The notes under the pieces were generated by a model. It saw only the letters and a program-made list of their open reading frames with translations, was not told where the DNA came from and did no database searches. DNA of 17,262 nucleotides from Temnopleurus reevesii (taxonomy: Eukaryota > Echinodermata > Echinoidea > Temnopleuroida > Temnopleuridae), in NCBI GenBank assembly GCA_036244855.1, contig BQKZ01007205.1, forward strand, positions 9,705 to 26,966, read 5' to 3'. This document shows, one piece after another, positions 1 to 9,024 of this stretch (its first letter is position 1; every line of letters begins with the position of its first letter). The position numbers and the translations under genes are program-made.

Positions 1-640
1 GGGGGGGGGGGGGGAATGTGATCACAATGGTGATGACAAAATGTTGTGTGCCATGGCCTCGTTTCACTTCATTGATTTACACAGTTTACTTATGTACCTA
101 ACAAACATAAATCTTACATCGATGCATAAAATCGCCTATAAGTTATCAAGAACATGTATACAGTCAAATTATCTATGATGTGCTTAGATAACTGATGAAA
201 GATAGACCTGGGAATAGTTTTATGCACATCCTGTCAATCATATTGCATAAATCGGGCCGAAAACATTTAATAGTGCGATCACTTTTCAACAGAATTTGCC
301 GGTATCGCTAATTTATTCTCCAATCAGCACTTCCATTGTCCATTGAATCTGCGCCTCCTAGGAATTCTATTCATGCCCGCCTGTCGTGCTTGTATTTTTA
401 TTTGACGGAGTAACATAAATGTTAATTATACCAACTCTTTCACTATCTGAGATCATCCTTGTTCAATTTTCAGACACATACGAGCTTTAACTTTTGTGTT
501 CTTCAGTTCTTGGCGATTTTGTGTAATATCAATGTAGGGAATATTTTCGTCATTATATACATAAGTAAACTGTGTAAATCACTGAGGTGAATCAAGACAG
601 CGGCACACAACATGTCGTCATCCAGTTTTTCCTCCCCCGC
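1..640. mobile_element. Palindromic (MITE-like) element at window start
   Basis: About 15-150 is repeated in inverted orientation at about 505-640. The best-matching core is at 70-96 and 562-590, both carrying GATTTACACAGTTTACTTAT in opposite directions, with flanking similarity such as ATGTTGTGTGCC and AAAATCGCC. Both arms have G-rich outer parts (the G14 run at 1-14, gcgggggagg reversed near 633-642). No transposase ORF lies between the arms, so this fits a non-autonomous inverted-repeat element. The window edge may cut the left end. Confidence 0.55.
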
Positions 641-2102
641 AAAGTTATTGATCCCTGCCGTGTTTTGGAGGGGGTGGACAAGTTTTAACATAAATTTGTG
701 CAATAGCGAAGTTGAATCTAATTTTCAATCATCTGTACCTGTATTCTCTGTCAAATTAGTTCTCGATTGACGCATAATGTAGGCATGTGCGAATTCGGTC
801 AAGCTGAGGTCTTTCAGTTTGATGTGCGTCCTATTTCTATATGGTATTCCACATAAACAGGTTGGCTTACATCCTTAGGGGAAAAGGGTGTGTAAATATT
901 GAGTGAATAATAAGATGATGGAAAGCAACGGTTGAGTAGGGAAATCAACTTTTCAATTCGCATTAATAAAGGTAAAGATTAACAAATGTTTTTTTAGTGA
1001 AAACTGTTGGGATTTAGTTTACAGATACACAAGATCATTAGCTCCAACTATTTTTGCCAATTATTTTATCATAAAACAAACAAAGTCTTCTCCCCCGAAA
1101 ATAGACATTTACATCAAGTGCATATTTTAACGTTCAATCCGTATGATCGAATTGTCTGCCATAATAAACTTCTTACAGAGAATTGGACCATCAGAATGGA
1201 ATAAAGCCAATGCTCCCAAACAGCTAGACCAAATTTTATTTTGATAATATCAAATCATATCAAAACAAGGTGTCCGACCTAAGTTATAACATTCAGATTG
1301 ATGAAAAACCAACAAAGTATGCAAAAAAAGGAAATTATACAGGCACTATCAAGATATGAAAACTGAATTTAAGTATATTAACGACGCTTTATTCCTGCAC
1401 AATGCACCCCTTTAGATAAGGATTTCTTTTTATTTTTTTTGTTTTACTTTTAATGAGATTTTAATTTTCTTAGCACTAAATGGTGATTTTGAAGCCAAAT
1501 ATTTTCACAGCTTAGTTTTGTATAACGTCAATCATATGTAGGCAGCAATACGAATCTGGAAGTTGAGTATTATTTAACTAAAACAATTTTGTAACCTGCA
1601 TTTCAGAAATTGTATGCTATAACGGTTGCTCTCATGACAACCATTGGGTCTGACTTTTTGATGATTGAACTATTGATTTCTATCCTCATGCATATTCTAC
1701 TAAAACATTTGAAGCAATTTGAGCAAAGGAGACCCCCTCCCACCCCCGAAAAGCAGTAAATGTGTGCTTTGGTGATCAATGTTCTAATTTTGGTTTATAC
1801 ATGTTTTATATCAGAAATAGTGCATAAAGTGTCTCGATTTGGATTTATTCGCATTATTTGTCAATCACACCGACCTTTGATGGACGGGTTATCTGCCATG
1901 GAATTTGCCGCTGACACAAAGTTGCTCGATTAGATACCAGTAAATTTCTATAAAAAAGATGGTTCTCTCAATATACCACTTTCGAAATGTATTCAAATCT
2001 TATGCACGATTCTTTGTCAAATGCACAATGACTAAAACTTTGTGCTCCTGATATAGAATAATCATGTTTCAAAAGAAGGAATGTGAATGACATGAAGTGG
2101 TT
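641..2102. other. Non-coding, no gene seen
   Basis: AT-rich sequence with no ORF showing protein-like composition. The 65-codon plus-strand ORF at 1007-1204 has no recognisable motif. A purine then C-rich patch lies near 1725-1750. Confidence 0.5.
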
Positions 2103-2146
2103 GTTACTAGGTTGGTCAAGCTTCGATGTTTGTCCAACCTAGCAAC
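2103..2146. repeat. 13-bp stem hairpin
   Basis: GTTACTAGGTTGG at 2103-2115 pairs with CCAACCTAGCAAC at 2134-2146 with one mismatch (a possible G-U) and an 18-nt loop. The function is unknown. It may be the tip of a small palindromic element. Confidence 0.45.
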
Positions 2147-2439
2147 GCTAATGTACGCTAGTTGCATTCTGACTATTGTTCTCTCATTCTCTTTTGGCAA
2201 CTGAATATATACTTCGTCTAGGGGCAAACCTGAATATATTTTAATACATTACGAACACTGACGAAAGTGGTCTATTGAGGGAGACATTGCTCAAATGAAT
2301 TGGACGGACATTAATTTGACATTTGATTTTACCGCAACGGTATCTCTTCTTGTTAAACAGCTTTTACGAAATGTAATAAAAAAGGCCCTATATTTAGACT
2401 TTAGATCTTGTCAATAACTTGGCCATTGCATTTAATTTT
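2147..2439. other. Non-coding, no gene seen
   Basis: AT-rich stretch before the tandem array. No ORF or repeat was recognised here. Confidence 0.45.
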
Positions 2440-2546
2440 TAGTACCTATAAGTTTGGCGATAAGAGAACTTCTATTGGAATAAACAGTCAACTAAATTTA
2501 TCTCATTCATTCAGAGTCAAATATCGCCTATTGTTTATCAGCCTGC

Positions 2547-2695
2547 AATAATAATAATAATAATGAACAGCTTTTATATAGCGCTTATCAACTCTTTATG
2601 AAGAATTCTCTAAGCGCTCTACAATTGCAGCATTATTACCCTTTGCTTTAGCCCGGCAGCCACTTCATTAGCGAATTAATTTATAAAACTCTGGG
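2547..2695. mobile_element. (AAT)n-linked short interspersed repeat
   Basis: A run of AAT triplets (2547-2563) leads into CTTTTATATAGCGCTTATC and a matching CTCTAAGCGCTCTACAA block. From general knowledge, an (AAT)n head joined to a TATATAGCGC/AAGCGCT pair is a common dispersed repeat in marine invertebrate genomes. It replaces the expected middle part of the first tandem unit, so it inserted after the array formed or with a local deletion. Confidence 0.5.
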
Positions 2696-2920
2696 TATTA
2701 GATTTTCATATTTTTAACATAAGAAGCTTTATTTCACATGATTTACAACAAATCAGACTTTTAACGTCCAAAAATTGTGACATTCAAATTTGTCTTCATT
2801 AAAATAAAAAATAAAATTTCTAAAAAAAAAAAATGTTGGGTGTATGTTTAAAGAAATCGTGATTTGACAAGTACTTGAAAAGGCAGGGTTTAGTGATAAT
2901 TTGTAACCATTAAACATGTT

Positions 2921-3465
2921 AAAAGGAGAGTGTACCCAAAAATAATATTTCTGCGACAGGAGCAGAAAAATTAGATGAATAGAACAAACAAGTTTGAGAA
3001 AAATTGGACAACTAATAAGAAAGTTATAAATGTTTATATATTTAGACAAATTGGCAACTGATGACGTCATAGGTGCACAACTGACCATTTATTGCATTCA
3101 CATCAATGTCATAACATGTTACTTTTTCCCCCAAAAATATGATTTCCTCAAAACTTAAACCGTAGGATATCTTTATGATAGATATGTAGACCCACATGTT
3201 CACAATCAACCAACTTTGGAACTTTTTGTAAAAATTATGAATTTTGCACCATATCTGTAATGAAAACTTTGGTTAGTTGTGCACCCGTGATGTCATCAAA
3301 TTGGCAGCATCTCTGGAAATTTCTACTGATTCGCCCATTTTGTCAAATCTTTAAAAATTCATAACTTCTTTATTACTTGTCCGATTTTCTTCAAACTCTT
3401 TTTGATTTACTCAACAAGTCTTTCTACTTCTGTTAAAAAAAAACATTATTTTGAAGTAGACTCTT
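2921..3465. mobile_element. Palindromic MITE-like element inside the tandem array
   Basis: Arms of roughly 170-195 bp (about 2921-3092 and 3270-3465) are imperfect inverted copies. Matching blocks include GGCAACTGATGACGTCAT with its inverted partner near 3286-3306, GTGCACAACTGACC with GGTTAGTTGTGCAC, and AAAATTGGACAACTAATAAG with its inverse at 3370-3390. It accounts for the extra length between the first two tandem units. It has no ORF of its own. The 111-codon minus-strand ORF at 2753-3088 crosses its edge and is chance. Confidence 0.7.
3062..3069. other. TGACGTCA palindrome (CRE-like)
   Basis: A perfect 8-bp TGACGTCA lies in the left arm of the palindromic element, and the right arm carries the decayed TGATGTCA. 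This is the consensus for CREB/ATF-type factors, but no gene starts nearby, so it may simply be part of the element. Confidence 0.3.
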
Positions 3466-4548
3466 ATTACATTTAGTTTGACTGTAAAAGAACTTGCACT
3501 GGAATAAACAATAAATCAAATTCATCTCATCTATTCAGATCCAAAGTTTGCGTAATGTTTGTCACCCGACAATGATAATAGTTATTTGTTTAAACTATCC
3601 GTGTATAAACACAAGTACCTTTCATTTTACATGATTGTTAACACCAATACATAAAATACTTCCTATGTTATTTTTCTGCAACAAATCAGGCTTTCAACCT
3701 TCAAATAATTGTTACAATCATATTTTGTCTTTATTCATTCAAAAAATCAATTTCTCAAAAGAATGATGGGTATAGGCCTACAGGAATCATGATTTGACAA
3801 GTCATTGGAAAACTGGATTTCGTGATTATTTGTACCCCTTAAATTAATAACGTGCTATGCTATTTTGTAAACTACCAAATTGCATATAATTTAAATAAGT
3901 TTTTTTTTAACATTCATTATTTATAGTTTGGCGGTAAAATAGCTTGAATTGGAATAAATAATAATCATATTTAATTCATCTATTCTGATTCAAAGTTCGC
4001 GTAATGTTTGCCACCCGACAATGATCATAACCGAATTGTTTCTTTAAACTATCCGTGTATAAACACAAGCAACTTTCATTTTACATGATTGTTAACACCA
4101 AAACATAAAATACTTCCCTTGTCATTTTTTCTACAACGGATCAGGCTTTCAACGTCCCAAAAATTGTGACAATCATATTTTATCTTTATTCAATCAAAAT
4201 GCAATTTCTCAAAAGAATGGTGGGTATATGCTTACAGGAATCATGATTTGACAAGTTCTTGAAAAAGCAGGATTTCGTGATTTTTGTACCGGTTAAATTG
4301 AAGACGTATTTAGCCATCTTGTTAACAACTTAACCCCATTTAATTAAAATTCATATATTTATTTAGTATTTATTTCTTTTAATTGGACGGTAAGAGAGCT
4401 TGTACTGGAATAAACAATGAATCAAATTCATCTCATCTATTCTGATTCAAAGTTCGTGTAATATTTGTCACCCGACAATGATAATAACCGAATTACTTGT
4501 TTAAACTATCCGTGTATAAACACAAATACTTTTAATTTTACACGAACC

Positions 4549-4718
4549 ACGATATAAACTATTTTCGGAAAGTTAAGTCGAACGCAGACAACAGATTCCT
4601 ACACCGTGTATTCAACTGTGCGGACGCAGCAATGACAAGCCGGTTCCGATTTCAATAGCATCACAACGGGGCATTGAATTTGCGTTCGACTTAACTTTTC
4701 AAAAACGGTTTATGTCGT
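4549..4718. mobile_element. 170-bp MITE inserted in a tandem unit
   Basis: Terminal inverted repeats of about 38 bp: ACGATATAAAC at the left edge, GTTTATGTCGT at the right edge, and a perfect 18-bp inner core AAAGTTAAGTCGAACGCA (4569-4586, reversed at 4681-4698). The interior is more GC-rich than its surroundings. It splits the tandem unit between its TTTACA and TGATTGTTA blocks, which are contiguous in the other copies. No coding capacity. Confidence 0.75.
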
Positions 4719-5095
4719 ATTTATTGATTGTTATTAACACCAATACATAACATTCATCCCATATTATTTTTTTCTACAGTAAATCAGGCTTTCAACCTCC
4801 AAAAATTGTGGCAATCATATTCATTGTTATTCAATTCATATTTCTTGACAAGTCATTGGAAAAGCAGGATTTCGTGATTTTTTGTACCGGTTAAATTGAA
4901 AACGTATTATGCTATCTTGTAAACAACTTAACCCCATTGCATTATAATTTATATATTTATTTCAATAGTATTTATTACATTTAACTGGACGGTAAACGAG
5001 CTTGCATTGGAATAAACAATAAATCAAATTCATCTCACCTATTCAGATTAAAAGTTTGTGTAATGTTTATCACCCTACAATAATGACAACCAAAG

Positions 5096-6099
5096 CAGTC
5101 CACTATCACTATCTACGCACATAAACACATTGAATCTAATTAATCCTGTAATAATTTTGCTTTATTGCCCATAGTCTTTGTATAGGAACCAACCGCGTCC
5201 AGTAGTTAATTGGTTAATAAGTAATTGCTTTAAAACTGCAGTGTGTACTCTTTGGTAATGGATACTGTCTCGAATATCAAATGTCTAGGCTTATGCATGC
5301 TACACTGAGTACTACTAGTTTAATTTATCTAATTATAAGGCTTCATACTCATACATGTTTGTGGCCAATATGCAATATGTTACGTGTGGGACTACACTGT
5401 CTTCATTACGAAACGGGTCTTGAGTAAACCTTCTTATTACTGAAAACCCAAAGAGAGATTGGGTAAGGACTTTTAAGAAGTGAACATTTCACGTGAGTTT
5501 TATAATAATATATATTGCATACATTTTTAAACTTAAGCATCATTTTTTTATGAGCTCATTCTTTTTGAAAATTTGAATTTGAACCATAAATCACATTGAG
5601 CGCACTTTCTTGGTAACATCGATATTTTGTTTGTTATCAGGCACATGCATGTTTATATCCCATAAATAACAAAATATTAATAAAAAACGTATTAAAAATA
5701 GATTCTAGAATTTTCATCCAATTTATCAACAAAAAACAAATGTTTTTAAACATTTTCGATTATAGCTTCACCACAACTCATTGATATTTCACACAATATT
5801 CTGTGCGATATGTTCCTGATAATTCATATAACTTTTTTGTTTAGATTTGAAGATAAAATTTCGGCACAAAAGTATTTACTTTCACCGAAACTTTATATGA
5901 ACTTTTACTGACCAGATATATTTTGCATATTGAAACACCTTATTGAACACAGTGCAAGCGTTCTTTTTCTTGCTAAACATCTCACCAATTTTGTTTTCAA
6001 CGTGTGATCAGTTCTGTGCAATACATTCATCAGCAGTAAGGCGTATACAACATATTAGTCAGCAGGCATGACTATTTCAAATTTAAACCCTCATTGCAA
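5096..6099. other. Non-coding, no gene seen
   Basis: AT-rich sequence without protein-like ORFs. A block near 5595-5660 is loosely like the direct repeat that follows, but too weak to call a third copy. Confidence 0.45.
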
Positions 6100-6104
6100 A
6101 TTTG

Positions 6105-6330
6105 ATCAGCCAATAAACGCCATTTTTCCATGCTACACGACTAGATTAATTTGCATTCGAAGCGTGATTTGCGTAAATATTTGAACAATACAAAACATGT
6201 AAGCATTAAATCTTTAACATCTACTCATATTTCGACGTTGCGAACAACATAATATCAAGCGCATTCCTTTATTGTTAATACTGTACTAAATTGATGTTAA
6301 TAGGTATATGTCACAAAGGTTTATCACATT
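6105..6330. repeat. Direct repeat, copy A
   Basis: It shares ordered blocks with 6630-6865: TGCTACACGA, TAATTTGCATT, TTGAACAATA, AACATCTACTCAT, ACAACA, CATTGCTTTATTGTTA-like and TTGATATTAAT-like. The offset is 524 bp (TGCTACACGA starts at 6131 and 6655). No gene is seen in it. Confidence 0.65.
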
Positions 6331-6629
6331 TATAGAGTACATGTTCATTACATTGAGATCTTATTTCCCTTTTGAACATTCGAGCGATATACATTGGAAG
6401 CGAATTCTGATCTACTTTATAAAGCAATATTTACAGCATACTATGTCGAAGATAAAGAGAAAATATCACTACAAATAAAAACTGATAAAAGGCGTATCAA
6501 GTAAACAAAAATTCAAATTAAACCGATAAATGCATTCTATGACTAATAGATTAAAGAAACCGTTGATGAACCAATTTGGCCTCACTTACGATCTGGATCT
6601 GACTAATTCAAAACCTGATTAGAATCTTG

Positions 6630-6865
6630 ATTATCGAAAGACGTCATTTTCCTATGCTACACGAATCGAGTAATTTGCATTTGAATCATAATTTGCCTAA
6701 AGTATTGAACAATAAAAACATTCCATCGTTAAATATCTAACATCTACTCATGTGATTAGTATACGTTGTAAACAACAAATCCAAAGTGATAATCAAACAC
6801 ATTGCTTTATTGTTATTCATAATATATACGTCATTGATATTAATCAATTTTAAGATATAGTAAAT
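6630..6865. repeat. Direct repeat, copy B
   Basis: Second copy of the 6105-6330 segment in the same orientation, with many point differences, so the duplication is old. The ~300 bp between the copies shows no gene or clear repeat. Confidence 0.65.
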
Positions 6866-6939
6866 TGCTTACAACGAAGTGCATGAACTACATATCACAT
6901 GACACAACGTTGCCAATTTGCTTGACAAACAACTGTTAA

Positions 6940-7065
6940 GTTATAACGTTGAAATATTCAAAACTTTCTTATTTATTGTCGGATTTGCTTCAAACTGATT
7001 TTGATCTGCTCGTCTGATTTTTTTTTTGCATTTAATCAATACAAGATTGTTTTTGGCAGACCCTA
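6940..7065. mobile_element. Lone arm of the palindromic-element family
   Basis: TTGAAATATTCAAAACTTTC, then TTATTTATTGTCGGATTTGC and TTCAAACTGATTTTGATCTG, match the right arms at 16367-16430 and 3353-3405. No inverted partner was found nearby, so this looks like a solo or truncated copy. A T-rich run follows. Confidence 0.55.
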
Positions 7066-7289
7066 AGGGTGAACGCGTTTGGCTTATGTACAATATCATG
7101 CTGTCTGATAACTGTGTTATTATAACTCAATAATGACATTATGATCTGAGACTTATATCTTATCCCGACATGCCAACAGTGTTTTTTTTTTCTTTTTTTT
7201 TCTTTTTGTGATTTCGCGCAAATAGTACTTTAAGTAAAACCAATGTTCAAATGTTTATAGAAAATGACGACCGATGTTGGTGTTGTCCA

Positions 7290-7440
7290 AAAATTGCAAT
7301 TGATCACAAGTTGCAGTTGATCGGATCGCGCCAATCAAAATCATTGTTTCATGCGCCTCTTGTTAAATGCGCATACCATGCGCGAATGAAAATGCGCGAT
7401 ACAATTTGCAAAGTTGCAGTTGATTTGCAGTTGATTTTGA
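7290..7440. repeat. TTGCARTTGAT repeat cluster with GCGC motifs
   Basis: TTGCAATTGAT at 7294-7304 and TTGCAGTTGAT at 7311-7321, 7414-7424 and 7425-7435 flank a middle part with repeated ATGCGC/GCGCGA words. The middle is weakly self-complementary (GATCGCGCCAATCAAAATCA against the reverse of the 7383-7410 part). It resembles a small dispersed element. The 72-codon plus ORF over it is a by-product. Confidence 0.5.
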
Positions 7441-7754
7441 GAAACACCTCAATAGTTGCACATGTATGAATTTATTATATTTATGTCAATGCTATAAAAG
7501 CTACGTTTTAAACGATATGAATTACTCAATACAGTAACCAGGATAGGATATCCTCAATATATGCATCCTCTATTTACATGTTTACATAAGTGGAATACTT
7601 CTCTAGACGTCTTGAAAACTATGAATTCATCACAAATGAATATAGTATTTGGGTAATAAAATGTATGGAATATTATGAAAATGTTTAAAGAATGTATATA
7701 TATATTTTAGAGTACTCTTCCATTTTATCCAGGAAAACCATATGGTGATGGAAT
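7441..7754. other. Non-coding, no gene seen
   Basis: AT-rich sequence with no supported ORF, followed directly by a palindromic element. Confidence 0.45.
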
Positions 7755-8237
7755 TTAAAGGAGAACTTCACCCAGACATTGACGTACATTCAATGGATGA
7801 AGACAAATACAATAATCAAACTGAAAATCTGAGCAAAATCCGACAATTTATTAAAAAGTTATGAATTTTCAAAGTTTTAATTTAAACCCCTCATGGGCTT
7901 TTCAAATGAAAAACAACAATATTCATTCCGAAATGCATGCAGAATCAAAATGTCCATATGTTTCTTGAAGAGAAAAGAACAATTCGGTCTACTTTAATTT
8001 TATAGAAAAAGAAGAAAATATGAAATTCTGTGTACAAAGTGAATGGAGAGTGCTCCATGTTGGCAGCCATTTTGTGCCTGTACGTTGCCTATTTGAAGAG
8101 CCCATGAGGGGTGTTACTTGAAAATTCAAACCTTTGAATGGATGGTCGGATTTTGTTAAAATTTACACGGATTGACCATTGTATTTCTCTTCATCCATCG
8201 AGCACACATCAATGTCTGGGTGAGGTTTTCCGTTAAG
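7755..8237. mobile_element. Palindromic MITE-like element with ~150-bp arms
   Basis: The left arm (about 7755-7903) and right arm (about 8095-8237) are inverted copies. Outer blocks are CTTCACCCAGACATTGACGT and its inverse ending AATGTCTGGGTGAGG. Inner blocks are CCCCTCATGGGCTTTTC (7887-7903) and GAAGAGCCCATGAGGGG (8095-8111). Between them are about 190 bp without an ORF. It carries the AAAATCCGACAATTTATTAA and GTTATGAATTTTCAAAG words shared with the other elements here. It ends about 230 bp beyond the stop of the death-domain gene. Confidence 0.75.
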
Positions 8238-8386
8238 TAATTTCAGCTGGGATACATGATTCAACTTTTCATGTTGTTGTTCTAAATGAACATTCTGTTA
8301 AATGATGAATGCATTTACTTTGCATTTCAACAATCTCCTATTGAAATTAGAATTATGTGTTAGAGCTATAATATATCTTCAAGAGC

Positions 8387-8392
8387 TTTATT
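8387..8392 (-). promoter_or_regulatory. Poly(A) signal AATAAA
   Basis: The plus strand reads TTTATT, giving AATAAA on the gene strand 76 bp after the stop codon. This is the expected place and form for a cleavage and polyadenylation signal. The hexamer is common in AT-rich DNA, so position is the main support. Confidence 0.5.
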
Positions 8393-8467
8393 ATAGATCG
8401 GCTACTTTGTCTATTCAACAACACGTACACTAAGTGAAAATAAAGTCACATTCAGCATATTAAAGGT

Positions 8468-9024
8468 TTACAAGCGAAATGCTTTTTGCGACACATCAAT
8501 GATGACTTTCCCGATGAAGATAATGAGCAGTTTCTCGGAAGAAATCTCTGACATGACGGTTTTAGAAATCAAGTAATCGTAGCTAGTGCTTACATCTCTA
8601 ACAGTAAATGATGTTGTGTCATCATAGAATCGACCAGTAGAGGACGATCCAAGAAGGATACCTTGTATCTCTGGTGTTGCGTCATTTAGAGAGTCGTCAG
8701 AGAGCCGGTTAACCCCTCCAACCTCCATTTCACTCTGGGTATGTTCCTCTATGTCGTCTGCAGCAGGAGAGTCGGATACTGATGCAGTTTTCTGGATATC
8801 GATTTGCTCTTCAAGAAGATCTGGTGGATGGTAAGTATCCGCTTCGTGTGTGACTTCTTTGACGACACCTGCAGGAGAATATTCGTCAGCAGATGAAGTA
8901 GTCGGGATATTGATCTGATTCTCCGGTAGACCTTGCGGATTGGAAATGCCGTCTTCTTGCCCTACCTGATAAGCATCAGTGGGTCCTTCATTGGTTTGTA
9001 TATTGTCTGGACTGGTCGCTTCAC
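8468..9024 (-). CDS. Exon 6: acidic repeat-bearing tail and stop codon
   Basis: Acceptor AG at 9026-9025 (tatatcag), phase 1 in, stop TAA at 8470-8468. The exon adds about 185 residues rich in Asp, Glu, Ser, Thr and Pro, probably disordered. A segment is repeated: LPENQINIPTTSSADEYSPA is echoed about 38 residues later by LLEEQIDIQKTASVSDSPA, each followed by an acidic E-x-T stretch. The last ~40 residues (SYDYLISKTVMSEIS, then EKLLIIFIGKVIIDVS) turn hydrophobic and resemble the first two helices of a death-type fold that then stops. Either the domain is cut short or further exons exist in another isoform. A poly(A) signal 76 bp beyond the stop supports this as a real gene end. Confidence 0.7.

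Larger units (their letters stand above)
2440..5095. repeat. Tandem array of a ~455-bp unit with nested insertions
   Basis: The landmark TTGGAATAAA or CTGGAATAAA starts each unit, with GGAATAAA at 2477, 3501, 3951, 4407 and 5009. Shared blocks include CATCTATTCTGATTCAAAGT, ACTATCCGTGTATAAACACA, TTTACATGATTGTTAACACC, AATCAGGCTTTCAAC and AATCATGATTTGACAAGT. Undisturbed spacing is 450-456 bp. The first-to-second gap is 1024 bp and the fourth-to-fifth 602 bp, because other elements sit inside. The last unit is cut off near 5095. No conserved ORF runs through the units, so this is non-coding, satellite-like or element-derived sequence. Confidence 0.85.

Noticed and set aside
2753..3088. 111-codon minus-strand ORF
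   Set aside because: It crosses the border between a tandem unit and a palindromic element; low-complexity Phe/Ile/Asn-rich text with no motif.
2440..5095. CRISPR-like array
   Set aside because: Units are ~455 bp and similar throughout, without short identical repeats separated by unique spacers, and the DNA is eukaryotic.
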